Shown: positions 1-10,285 of the stretch, piece by piece
Numbering within the stretch: position 1 is the first letter of the stretch
How the letters are laid out: the number at the start of each line of letters is the position of its first letter
Assembly: GCA_032717465.1 (NCBI GenBank)
Contig: CM064667.1
Span: forward strand, 2,842,105-2,906,104
Reading direction: 5' to 3'
DNA: 64,000 nucleotides
Origin: Coenobita brevimanus
Lineage: Eukaryota; Arthropoda; Malacostraca; Decapoda; Coenobitidae
The notes under the pieces: model-generated
The model's database searches: none
Seen by the model: the letters and a program-made list of their open reading frames with translations, nothing else
Told to the model about the DNA's origin: nothing
Position numbers and translations under genes: made by a program

Positions 1-370
1 AAATTTAAAGATTGGGAAAAGTAAATTGAGAGAGAGAGAGAGCTGGGGAAAGTGAAAAGGTAAGAACTGGAACCCAGAATTGTGCAGCGGACGACTCTGG
101 ATTACAATGATTGTTAATATTTTCAATTTGAGAATGCAATTCAATAGTCCAAATCTTGGCCGTTGAAAGCGTGTGCGACGACAGTTTAGTCATGTTTACA
201 GGACATGAGAAAATTTGCGTCTAATCAGTAACTGGCAGATGGAGGTGGAGGGTGGGGGAGTTGGGGGCAAAAGACGGGGTAGACTTGTTCGCGATTCCCC
301 CCTTCCCTCTGTCCAGGGTAGAGGGGGGAAGGAAGGGGTAACCCCTGGGCAGAAATTAGTACGCGTGACT
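1..370. repeat. Unclassified segment joined to the broken Gypsy copy A; direct repeat of 5443-5836
   Basis: On the minus strand the reverse transcriptase homology of copy A stops at 371-374 (a GTAC tetranucleotide) and this unrelated sequence follows. It contains a short GA run (31-42), a G-rich block (about 240-335) and no protein domain I recognise. The same sequence with the same junction recurs at 5443-5836, where the second copy carries about 27 extra bases near 5586-5612. The segment is cut by the window edge. It may be an inserted fold-back transposon, a captured host fragment, or the 3' internal part of a non-autonomous Gypsy derivative. Confidence 0.6.
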
Positions 371-2373
371 GTACCTAGCCTTTCCAATCTCGACTATGCA
401 ATCTTCCACGCGAGGGAGAGGGTGTCAGTTTCGGTTATCTGATTAACATGTCTGTAGTCGATGCAAAGCCGCTGTCACCCACCTGGCTTAGGGACTAGAG
501 TGACAGGAGAACTCCACTCGCTCTGACAGGGCTCAATCATCTTGTGGTCCAACAAGTAGCCAAGCTCCTTCTGGATGAGAGGAACTTTCACTGGGTTCAC
601 ACGGTAAGGAGGCAGTTTAATTGGCTTTGCGTCTCCAACATCGACATCATGCATCAACACAGTGGTTCTTCCTGGAGTGGCACGGAACACTTGTGGGTAC
701 TCCTGCAGTAATGCCGAAAACTCCTGCCCTTCCTTGGGAGCTAGATGAGAGAGCTTAGTCTGGAGATCATTCATGATATCAGGATTCTTCCCCAAACTAT
801 CACTCAGGCTCATGCTGCATGGGAGAACTTCACTTGCAGACTCGGGTGGAACAGCTACAGTGCAGACTGGGTTATTTTCGTCCCGCCTGTGATATAACTT
901 TAGCATGTTGATGTGACAAAGTTGCTTGTTCTTTCTACGATCTGGTGTGGCGATAACATAGTTGACATCACTGAGTTTCTTCTCCACGAATTAAGGACCA
1001 CTAAACTTGGCTTGAAGAGGTTGCGCATGCACCGGTAGCAGAATCAAAACCTGATCTCCTGGCTGAAAGTGGCGTAACCTGGACTTCTTATCATACCAAG
1101 TCTTCGTCTTCTGAGCAGCTCCTAAATTCTCTCTCGCCAGCTGTAAAGTAGTGGACAGCCGTTCCTTGAACTTCATCACATACTCCAGCAGGTTGACGTC
1201 ATTTTCCTCCGACAGCCAGCATTCCTTGAGTAACTTATGGGGTCCTCTTACTTCATGGCCAAACAGTAGTTCAAAAGGTGAGAAGCCCAGTGATTCATTT
1301 GGAGATTCTCTAGCGGCAAACACAACGAATGGAAGTCCTTTGTCCCAGTCTTTCTGATGTTCCAAACAGTATTTCTTGAGCATCGATTTGAGTGTTTGAT
1401 GATATCTCTCCAACGCTCCTTGAGTCTGGGGATGGTAAGCTGAAGACGTGATCTGGGTGATGCCCAACTCTTTCAGAGACTGGTGGAAAACATTTGACAA
1501 AATTACTTCCCGGTCTGACTGTACCTCCTTGGGCAGACCAAACTTTGTGAAGAACCCTAGCATTTCCTTAACCACGTTCTTTGCTCAGATATTCCTAAGT
1601 GGAATGGCTTTAGGATAACGAGTAGCCATATCAATCAGGGTCAACACATAAGAAAATCCTGAAGAAGTCTGAGGAAGAGGACCCACAATATCCACCAACA
1701 CACGGGTGAATGACGCCTCAAAAGGAGGAATGTTAACTATAGGTGCAACCTTTTCGGTCTGATTACACTTCCCCACAACTTGACCGGTGTGACAAGACTT
1801 ACAATACCAGGAAACATCCCTGAAGATACCTGGCCAGTAGAAGTGTTACAAAATGCGTGCCACAGTCTTCCTCACTCCAAGTTGTCCTGCCAAACTGGAA
1901 TCATGAGCCACTCTAATGATATCCTGTCTACAAACACGAGGGATGACAACTTGATGTACAACCTCCCGTTCACAGTCGGCTGATGCTGTTGGGGGTCTCC
2001 ACTTCCTCATAAGTACTCCTGATTTTATATAATAACAAGTAGAAGCCCCAGCTGACTCTTCCTCACTGCAAGCAGAGTTAGCTAGACCTTTCAACTCAGT
2101 GTCAGCAACCTGCAACTCAACCAACTCTTGACGAGACAAATTATCAACACTACGGGGTACTGCCTCATCTGGTGAGTGGTTCGAATTAGCAAGAAAAGTG
2201 TCAGCTAGGGTAACATCATCATTATCCTCTAAGTCACCAGTAACTTTAGACTTAGCCCTAGTGACAGCACATGCAGTGAACAAATCAGGGACATCACAAT
2301 GTTGGGTCGCAGCCACTGGTTCACTAGACAACTGAGGAGCTGGACACACGACTTCCACCAATATCATTTCCAA
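371..2373 (-). pseudogene. pol remnant of Gypsy copy A: integrase and start of reverse transcriptase
   Basis: From high to low coordinate the remnant holds the integrase zinc-binding region (damaged, about 1846-2000), the integrase core, and the integrase C-terminal part. The core shows the LVDIVGPLP and TLIDMATRYP blocks near 1600-1720 and the AYHPQTQGALERYHQTLKSM block near 1385-1445. After a stop near 987 comes the spacer and N-terminal part of reverse transcriptase, ending in a VPKPGG block near 475 and a further 100 bases of homology to 371. The catalytic YIDD region and RNase H are absent. The reading frame is broken at several places, so no functional product is expected. The same stop just after the KFSGP block occurs in copy B. 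Confidence 0.88.
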
Positions 2374-2432
2374 TTAAGAAAGTTACACCTGACATTGGGA
2401 GTGTCTCAACCAACCTAACCATAACGGAACCA

Positions 2433-3889
2433 TTAACAAAGCCAGATTAAATTAACTCTGCACAGAGGGACAGAGAAGTAATTATTCTCTACACCTTGTA
2501 AGATTACAGTTTCATCAGAGGAATTAACATTAGAGCCTAGAACACTGGTCAGCATAAGGGATTGGCAAGCACCTGTATCACGATATATTTTAAATGATTT
2601 CCTGTCATTACTGTCCAGAGGACTGACAAAACCATCAGACTGGAAATTAGCACATGAACTCTTGAGAGTGTCACCCACGTTACTGCTCAAAAGAGGAGCT
2701 TCATCATGAGAATTTAATTTACCCCTCAAAGCAGGTTCAGTTAACTCGGTTAAAGAATTCTGGGAACTCTCAAGGGTGGACACTAGACCAATTGACTGAA
2801 TATTTAAAGACTCCTTTTTGTTCACATCACGCTGTCTCCTGAAACATTTCTCCGTAGTATGACCAAGCTTACTAAAATAAGTACATTTACTTTTCTGAAA
2901 TCTAGAGGTGGAGCTGGTATTTATTTCCTGAGAAACATCATCTTTATTCTCTTTCCTGTTACCTGTACTCTGAGTAGAGGCAACGTACTTACTCTCAGCT
3001 TTCCCTTTTTCTTTAGAATATCTCTTGTGAGTGAGAACATATCAGCTAAAACTGCAGCATCAGACAAATTATCTCTTCTCTCATCAAGATATAGGCTTAC
3101 ATCTTTATTAATACACCTTTTGAAATCCTCCAGCAAAATCATCTGCTTAAATTTACCAAAATCAGAATCCACATTCTTTCGATTTAACCACTGCTCTAAC
3201 AGATCTTCTTTGATTTTTGCATACTCAACATGGGATTGCTTATCTTGCTTATAAGTTGTCCTAAGTTTTACTCTATAGGCTTCAGCAACAAGCTCATGGG
3301 CCTTAAGAATCAAGCTCTTAACTACATCATAATTATCAGATTGATCCTGAGGCAAAGATGCATAAGTTACTTGAGCTTTACCGGTGAGAACAGTTTGAAG
3401 GAGTACTGGCCAATACTTTTTGGGCCAATTAAAACCTGTAGCTACCCTCTCAAACAATTGAAAATACTTTGTTAAATTAGATTCATTAAAAGGAGGGACA
3501 AGTTTAATATTTTTAGCCACATCAAAATCATCAGAGCTAGATGATCCAGTTCCACCTTGTTTCATGCGATACTCATGTTCCGCCTGATTCCTAGCAAGTT
3601 CAACTTGTGCGTGAAACTCAGCCTCCTTAACACGAGCCTCCTGCAGGGCTAGCTGTGACTTAGCTAATTCACTCTGCGTTTGCTCATTTGGAGGAGTTAC
3701 ATTGAACAAGCTTTCATTAATCATGTCAACAGTTTGATCTTTAGAATGATGAGAACGAACAACAATTCCCAATTGTTGAGCAACAAGCTTAAGTTCATTT
3801 TTTGTTCTGTTTTCTACATCAGACACTGTTCGCACATTTGACAAAAAATCTTTGGCTTCATCAAGAGTAGTAATAGTAGACATCATGAA
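2433..3889 (-). pseudogene. gag-protease remnant of Gypsy copy A
   Basis: The N-terminus begins at tandem ATG codons, followed by a glutamate/alanine/lysine-rich coiled-coil-like stretch and a capsid-type region with a VPPFNESNLTKYFQLFE block near 3440-3500. The C-terminal zinc knuckle near 2845-2890 reads CTYF..GH..RC, so the second cysteine of the usual CX2CX4HX4C motif is phenylalanine; copy B has the same change. A protease active-site block, YRDTGACQS, lies near 2560-2585. A four-base deletion near 3040 relative to copy B shifts the frame in the middle of gag. Gag and protease look as if they were once a single reading frame, because they are continuous in copy B. Confidence 0.85.
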
Positions 3890-3963
3890 TAAATCACAGA
3901 CAAAATATCAAGCAATATCCTTATGATAGAATCCTGGATATCCTGATAAGAGGTCGCCAAATT

Positions 3964-4712
3964 TGTTACGAAACAGAGAAAGATAATGTACAGTTTACGT
4001 AAGAATACTAAAAATCACTACTGTCCCGTAAAGTTCCAGGTTCAAAACAAGATAGGTAAAATTACTAGTTAAAGTTTAATGCTCAAACAACAAAACATTC
4101 AGGAATCATAAGGATATTGTAATGGCAAAAAACATGTTAAATATATGGTTACCTGCAATAGCCTCTATTAACACGAACTTAGCGAGTAAATTTATCTGTC
4201 AGCCCGGATAAAATGACAATACTAGATAATACTCAGTGAATGCAAGATACATTATTATACAAAATATTATTAATGATGGCTGACAATAAGAACCTTACAT
4301 GAATCACAAAAACCTCACTAGGCCTACAAGTTAACACCTTACGCTACACAGTACAAGAAAAAATGCGATGTTATACTCAAATTACACAGCTGCTAGATGG
4401 TTGGAGACTTCCTGAGCACTCACAATAATAACAACTGTAAGGGGGAGGACAGATGTGAACAAAATGAGTAGATCTAAGTGGCCATAATGCAGAGACTGAG
4501 CTAATTATATAGGGGCCGGCAGAGCTTGATACAACTTGTAAGAAGGACGCGCAAATGAAGCCATTGGGACAAAGAGTTGACAATCCTGCCCTGAACAGCA
4601 GAAAGAACGACTTACTCTACTATAAGGGAGGACGGAGGGAGTGAGGTAGAACACGCTCGTGATCAAACATGCAGCATACACGAAGGATGATGAAATCATA
4701 GGCTATGTAACA
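3964..4712 (-). repeat. LTR of Gypsy copy A
   Basis: It starts (minus strand) with TGTTACATAGCCTATGAT and ends with TTACA-type sequence, as in the other four LTRs of the family in this window. About 750 bp. The minus-strand sequence just inside it, GGCGACC, matches the primer-binding site seen in copy C. Confidence 0.9.
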
Positions 4713-4844
4713 ATATGTATATAATTGTATTTCTCATTATGTGCCAAGTTCAAAGAGAGAACACCGGACCAATATTCGTAATTTTTATTATAGTGACCGT
4801 ACCACTTCACATAGCTAGGTAGCTGGGCTTATAAACTGCACACA

Positions 4845-4886
<42 letters not shown>

Positions 4887-5099
4887 ACTTAAATTTTGCA
4901 CTGACAGCGTGGCGACTACAAATATAGTCATTCTAACAGCTGGATCTGCTGGCTCCAAACGTTCCCTGTCCCAGTCAAACTCCTCATTCAATAACCGGTT
5001 ATTGAATGAGGAGTTTGATTGGGACAGGGAACGTTTGGAGCCAGCAGATCCAGTTGTTAGAATGACTATATTTGTAGTCGCCACGCTGTGCAAAATTGT

Positions 5100-5142
<43 letters not shown>

Positions 5143-5262
5143 ACCTTATAAACCCAGCTACCCAGCTATGTGAAGTGAAACGGTCACTCTAATAAAAATT
5201 ACGAATATTGATCTGGTGTTCTCTATTTGAACTTGGCACATAATGAGAAATATATCCATACA
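4713..5262. repeat. Palindromic fold-back element with CA/GT microsatellites in its arms
   Basis: A near-perfect inverted repeat is centred on AACCGGTT at 4993-5000. The innermost 90 bases of each arm differ at only two positions that I can see. Farther out, a CA run in the left arm (about 4843-4884) faces a GT run in the right arm (about 5103-5141). The outer arms (about 4715-4815 and 5150-5262) also pair, with small indels. Open reading frames here are mirror images of each other and not genes. The left end abuts the LTR of copy A exactly. Confidence 0.88.
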
Positions 5263-5442
5263 TCTGACCTGTGAGTGATAAATGTTGCCTGCACACGATA
5301 TACGAACGAGCGGTGACGGTATAACTCACTGCTGATCAGGCCTAAGGTGGGGGAAGGGAGGGGTGAGAGACGGGTAAGACTTAAGACAAAGAACGAGAGA
5401 GAAGGGAGAGAGGGGGAGAGATGCAAAGAGAAAGTTATAAAA
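5263..5442. other. Short stretch without recognised content
   Basis: GA-rich sequence (about 5350-5425) with no repeat partner inside the window and no gene that I can support. It lies between the palindrome and the direct-repeat segment. It may belong to the same captured segment as 5443-5836, whose counterpart would lie left of the window. Confidence 0.4.
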
Positions 5443-5836
5443 ATTTAATGAGTGGGAAAAGTAAATTCAGAGAGAGAGAGAGCTGGGGAAAGTGAAAAGG
5501 TAAGAACTGGAACCCAGAATTGTGCAGCGGACGACTCTGGATTACAATGATGGTGAATATTTTCAATTTGAGAATGCAATTCAATACGGTAATAATCTAT
5601 CCTAAAAATATAGTCCAAATCTTGGCCGTTGAAAGCGTGTGCGACGACAGTTTAGTCATGTTTACAGGACATGAGAAAATTTGCGTCTAATCAGTAACTG
5701 GCAGATGGAGGTGGAGGGTGGGGGAGTTGGGGGCAAAAGACGGGGTAGACTTGTTCGCGATTCCCTCCTTCCCTCTGTCCAGGGTAGAGGGGGGAAGGAA
5801 GGGGTAACCCCTGGGCAGAAATTAGTACGCGTGACT
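5443..5836. repeat. Direct repeat of window positions 1-370, joined to Gypsy copy B
   Basis: Nearly identical to 1-370 apart from an extra block of about 27 bases near 5586-5612. It meets the reverse transcriptase fragment of copy B at 5837-5840 (GTAC), the same junction as in copy A. The offset between the two junctions is 5466 bases. Confidence 0.85.
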
Positions 5837-7743
5837 GTACCTAGCCTTTCCAATCTCGTCTATGCAATCTTCCACGCGAGGGAGAGGGTGTCAGTTTCGG
5901 TTATCAGATTAACACGTCTGTAGTCGATGCAAAGCCGCTGTCACCCACCTGGCTTAGGGACTAGAGTGACAGGAGAACTCCACTCGCTCTGACAGGGCTC
6001 AATCATCTTGTGGTCCAACAAGTAGCCAAGCTCCTTCTGGATGAGAGGAACTTTCACTGGGTTCACACGGTAAGGAGGCAGTTTAATTGGCTTTGCGTCT
6101 CCAACATCGACATCATGCATCAACACAGTGGTTCTTCCTGGAGTGGCACGGAACACTTGTGGGTACTCCTGCAGTAATGCCGAAAACTCCTGCCCTTCCT
6201 TGGGAGCTAGATGAGAGAGCTTAGTCTGGAGATCATTCATGATATCAGGATTCTTCCCCAAACTATCACTCAGGCTCATGCTGCATGGGAGAACTTCACT
6301 TGCAGACTCGGGTGGAACAGCTACAGTGCAGACTGGGTTATTTTCGTCCCGCCTGTGATATAACTTTAGCATGTTGATGTGACAAAGTTGCTTGTTCTTT
6401 CTACGATCTGGTGTGGCAATGACATAGTTGACATCACTGAGTTTCTTCTCCACGAATTAAGGACCACTAAACTTGGCTTGAAGAGGTTGCGCATGCACCG
6501 GTAGCAGAATCAAAACCTGATCTCCTGGCTGAAAGTGGCGTAACCTGGACTTCTTATGATACCAAGTCTTCGTCTTCTGAGCAGCTCCTAAATTCTCTCT
6601 CGCCAGCTGTAAAGTAGTGGACAGCCGTTCTTTGAACTTCATCACATACCCCAGCAGGTTGACGTCATCTTCCTCCGACAGCCAGCATTGCTTGAGTAGC
6701 TTAAAGTGTCCTCTTACTTGATGGCCAAACAATAGTTCAAAAGGTGAGAAGCCCAGTGATTCATTTGGAGATTCTCTAGCGGCAAATACAACGAATGGAA
6801 GACTTTTATCCCAGTCTTTCTGATGTTCCAAACAGTATTTCTTGAGCATCGATTTGAATGTTTGATGATATCTCTCCAACGCTCCTTGGGTCTGGGGATG
6901 GTAAGCTGAAGACGTGATCTGGGTGATGCCCAACTCTTTCAGAGACTGCCTGAAAACATTTGACATGAAATTACTTCCCCGGTCTGACTGTACCTCCTTG
7001 GGCAGACCAAACTTGGTGAAGAACCCTAGCATTTCCTTAACCACGTTCTTTGCTATTTCTAAGTGGAATGGCTTCAGGATAACGAGTAGCCATATCAATC
7101 AGGGTCAACATATAAGAAAATCCTGAAGAAGTCTGAGGAAGAGGGCCCACAATATCCACCAACACACGGGTGAATGGCGCCTCAAAAGGAGGAATGGGAA
7201 ATAGAGGTGCAACCTTTTCGGTCTGATTACACTTCCCCACAACTTGACAGGTGTGACAAGACTTACGATACCAGGAAACATCACTGAAGATACGTGGCCA
7301 GTAGAAGTGTTTCAAGATGCGTGCCACAGTCTTCCTCACTTCAAGGTGTCCTGCCACACTGGAATCATGAGCCACTCTAGTGATATCCTTCCTACAAACA
7401 CGATGGATAACACCTTGATGTACAATCTCCCATTCACAGTCGGCTGATGCTGTTGGAGGTCTCCACTTTCTCATTAGCACTCTTGACTTTATATAATAAC
7501 AAGTAGAAGCACCAGCTGACTCTTCCTCACTGCAAGCAGAGTTAGCTAGACCTTTCAACTCAGTGTCAGCAACCTGCAACTCAACCAACTCTTGACGAGA
7601 CTATCAACACTACGGGGTACTGCCTCATCTGGTGTGTGGTCCAAATTAACAAGAAAAGTGTCATCCTCATTATCTTCTAAGTCACCAGTAACTTTAGACA
7701 GCCCTAGTGACAGCTCATGCAGAGAACACATCAGGGACATCAC
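5837..7743 (-). pseudogene. pol remnant of Gypsy copy B: integrase and start of reverse transcriptase
   Basis: The integrase zinc-binding segment (7588-7250) keeps histidines in the HDSSVAGH block and the paired CHTCQ cysteines. The DDE core follows, with DIVGPLP, an aspartate in QSDRGSNFMSN near 6970 and the AYHPQTQGALERYHQTFKSM block. A frameshift near 7060 splits the integrase, and a TAA stop near 6454 separates it from the reverse transcriptase N-terminal part. That part ends at VPKPGG near 5941 and fades at 5837. No catalytic YIDD, RNase H or 3' LTR follows. Confidence 0.88.
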
Positions 7744-7879
7744 AATCCTGGGTCGCAGTCACTGGTTCACTAGACAACTGAGGAGCTGGACACACTTGAC
7801 TTCCACCAATATCATTCCAAATAAGAAAGTTACACCTGACATTGGGAGTGTCTCAACCAACCCAACCATAACGGAACCA

Positions 7880-9404
7880 TTAACAAAACCAGACTAAATT
7901 CACTCTGCACAGAGGGACAGAGAAGTAATTATTCCCTACACCTTGTAAGATTACAGTTTCATCAGAGGAATTAACATTAGAGCCTAGAACACTGGTCAGC
8001 ATAAGGGATTGGCAAGCACCTGTATCACGATATATTTTAAATGATTTCCTGTCATTACTGTCCAGAGGACTGACAAAACCATCAGACTGGAAATTAGCAC
8101 ATGAACTCTTGAGAGTGTCACCCACGTTACTGCTCAAAAGAGGAGCTTCATCATGAGAATTTAATTTACCCCTCAAAGCAGGTTCAGTTAACTCGGTTAA
8201 AGAATTCTGGGAACTCTCAAGGGTGGACACTAGACCAATTGACTGAATATTTAAAGACTCCTTTTTGTTCACATCACGCTGTCTCCTGAAACATCTCTCC
8301 GTAGTATGACCAAGCTTACTAAAATAAGTACATTTACTTTTCTGAAATCTAGAGGTGGAGCTGGTATTTATTTCCTGAGAAACATCATCTTTATTCTCTT
8401 TCCTGTTACCTGTACTCTGAGTAGAGGCAACGTACTTACTCTCAGCTTTCCTTTTTTCTTTAGAATATCTCTTGTGAGTGAGAACATATTCATCAGCTAA
8501 AACTGCAGCATCAGACAAATTATCTATTCTTTTCTCAAGATATAGGCTTACATCTTTATTAATACACCTTTTGAAATCCTCCAGCAAAATCATCTGCTTA
8601 AATTTGTCAAAATCAGAATTTACATTCATTGAATTTAACCACTGCTCTAACAGATCTTCTTTGATTTTTGCATAATCAACACGGGATTGCTTATCTTGCT
8701 TATAAGTTGTCCTAAATTTTACTCTATAGGCTTCAGGAACAAGCTCATGGGCCTTAAGAATCAAGCTCTTAACTACATCATAATTATCAGATTGTTCCTG
8801 AGGCAAAGATGCATAAGTTACTTGAGCTTTACCGGTGAGAACAGTTTGAAGAAGTACTGGCTAATACTTTCTCCGTCAAAACCTGTAACTACCTTCTCAA
8901 ACAACTGAAAATACTTTGTTAAATCAGATTCATTAAAAGGAGGGACAAGTTTAACATTTTTAGCCACATCAAAATCATCAGTGGTAGATGAACCAGTTCC
9001 ACCTTGTTTCATGCTATACTCATGGTCTGCATGAATCCTAGCAAGTTCAATTTGTGCCTGAGTGTGTGCCTGTGCCTGTGCCTCCTGAATACTAACCTGA
9101 GACTCAGCCTCCTTAGCATATTCCTGAAACTCAGCCTCAGCACGAGCCTGAAACTCAGCCTCCTTAGCACGAGCCTCCTGTAACTCAGCTATTTCAATCT
9201 GCGTTTGCTCATCTGGAGGAGTTACATTAATCAAGCTTTTATTAATCATGCCAACAATTTGATCTTTAGAGTGATTAGAGCGAACAGCAATTCCCAATTG
9301 TTGAGCAACAAGCTTGTTAATTCTTTGTGCTGTTTTCTACAACATACACTGTTTGCACATGACAAAAAATCTTTGGTTTCATCAAACGTAGTAATAGTAG
9401 ACAT
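7880..9404 (-). pseudogene. gag-protease remnant of Gypsy copy B
   Basis: The N-terminal part (about 9404-8818) is frame-shifted near 9330 and again near 8870. The segment 8806-7880 is a single frame running from the capsid-like region through the zinc knuckle (CTYFSKLGHTTERC, second cysteine lost) into the protease block YRDTGACQS and about 60 residues beyond. This uninterrupted stretch shows that gag and protease share one frame in this family. An alanine/glutamate/glutamine-rich segment near 9050-9190 is expanded relative to copy A and looks like a coiled coil with internal short repeats. Confidence 0.85.
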
Positions 9405-9484
9405 CATGAATAAATCACAGTCACAAAATATCAAGCAATACTCATAATAATATCTTGAATATCTTGATAAGAGGTCGCCAAATT

Positions 9485-10285
9485 TGTTACAGAACAGATA
9501 ATGAACACTTCAGGTGAGAATACTGAAATCACTACTGTCCCGCAAAGTTCCAGGTTCAAAACAAAAGTTAGGTAAAATTACAAGTTAAAGTTTAATGCTC
9601 AAACTAACAACTAAACATTCAGGACTCATAAGGTTAATGTAATGGCAAAACAGGTTACATATATGGTTAACTGCAATTGCCTTTATTAACATGAATTTAG
9701 CAAGAACAAATTTATCTAAGCCCTGATAAATGAGAGAACCGAATAATGCTTAGTTAAAGTAAGATATAATATTATTACAGATACAAAATATTACTAATAC
9801 TGGTTGACATCAAAAACTCTACATGAATCACAGAAACCTTACCAGGCCCACAAACCAACGCCCCAGGCCACACAGCACAAGAAAAATGGTAACAACACTT
9901 ATACTCAAATTATACAGCAGCTAGATGGCTGGAGACTTCCTGAGCACTCACAAAAATAATAATACACTATACAGGGGAGGACAGAGATGTGAAGAAAATG
10001 AGAAGTAGATCTAAGTGGCAACTAATGCAGAGACTGAGCTCATTATATAGGGGGCCAGGCAGAGTTTGATTCAACTTGCAAGAACGACGCGGAAATGAAG
10101 GCACAGGGGAGGAAGAGTTGACAGTCCTGCTCTGAACAACAGAAAGAACGACTTTTCTATAAGGGGGAGAAGGGAGGAGTGAGGTAGAACACGCAAGCCT
10201 GGTCACTATGGAAGCCACGTGGTGAACCGTGATCAAACATGCAGCATACTGTACATTAATGATGAAATCATTAGGCTATGTAACA
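9485..10285 (-). repeat. LTR of Gypsy copy B
   Basis: About 800 bp. Minus-strand start TGTTACATAGCCTA and end near TGTAACA-type sequence, aligned along its length with the LTRs of copies A, C and D. It directly adjoins LINE sequence at 10286. Confidence 0.9.

Larger units (their letters stand above)
371..4712 (-). mobile_element. Gypsy-type LTR retrotransposon, copy A, broken in reverse transcriptase
   Basis: Read on the minus strand the order is LTR (4712-3964), gag (from 3889), protease, integrase and the start of reverse transcriptase, which breaks off at 371. Sequence and order match copy C at 44364-50676. The copy is degenerate, with stops and frameshifts in gag and pol. It shares three lesions with copy B: the same reverse transcriptase break, a stop between integrase and reverse transcriptase, and a lost cysteine in the gag zinc knuckle. 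Its second LTR, if present, lies left of the window. Confidence 0.9.
5837..10285 (-). mobile_element. Gypsy-type LTR retrotransposon, copy B, broken in reverse transcriptase
   Basis: Same structure and orientation as copy A: LTR at 10285-9485, gag from about 9404, protease, integrase, and reverse transcriptase cut at 5837. Its outer LTR end at 10285 abuts the RTE LINE fragment, which suggests that it inserted into that LINE. No LTR lies between its truncated end and copy A except the LTR of copy A itself, so A and B may be a recombinant LTR-internal-LTR-internal tandem. Confidence 0.9.

Noticed and set aside
4815..5151. Two overlapping open frames of 80-109 codons on opposite strands
   Set aside because: They are the same sequence read from both arms of a palindrome and consist partly of CA/GT repeat translation; not genes.
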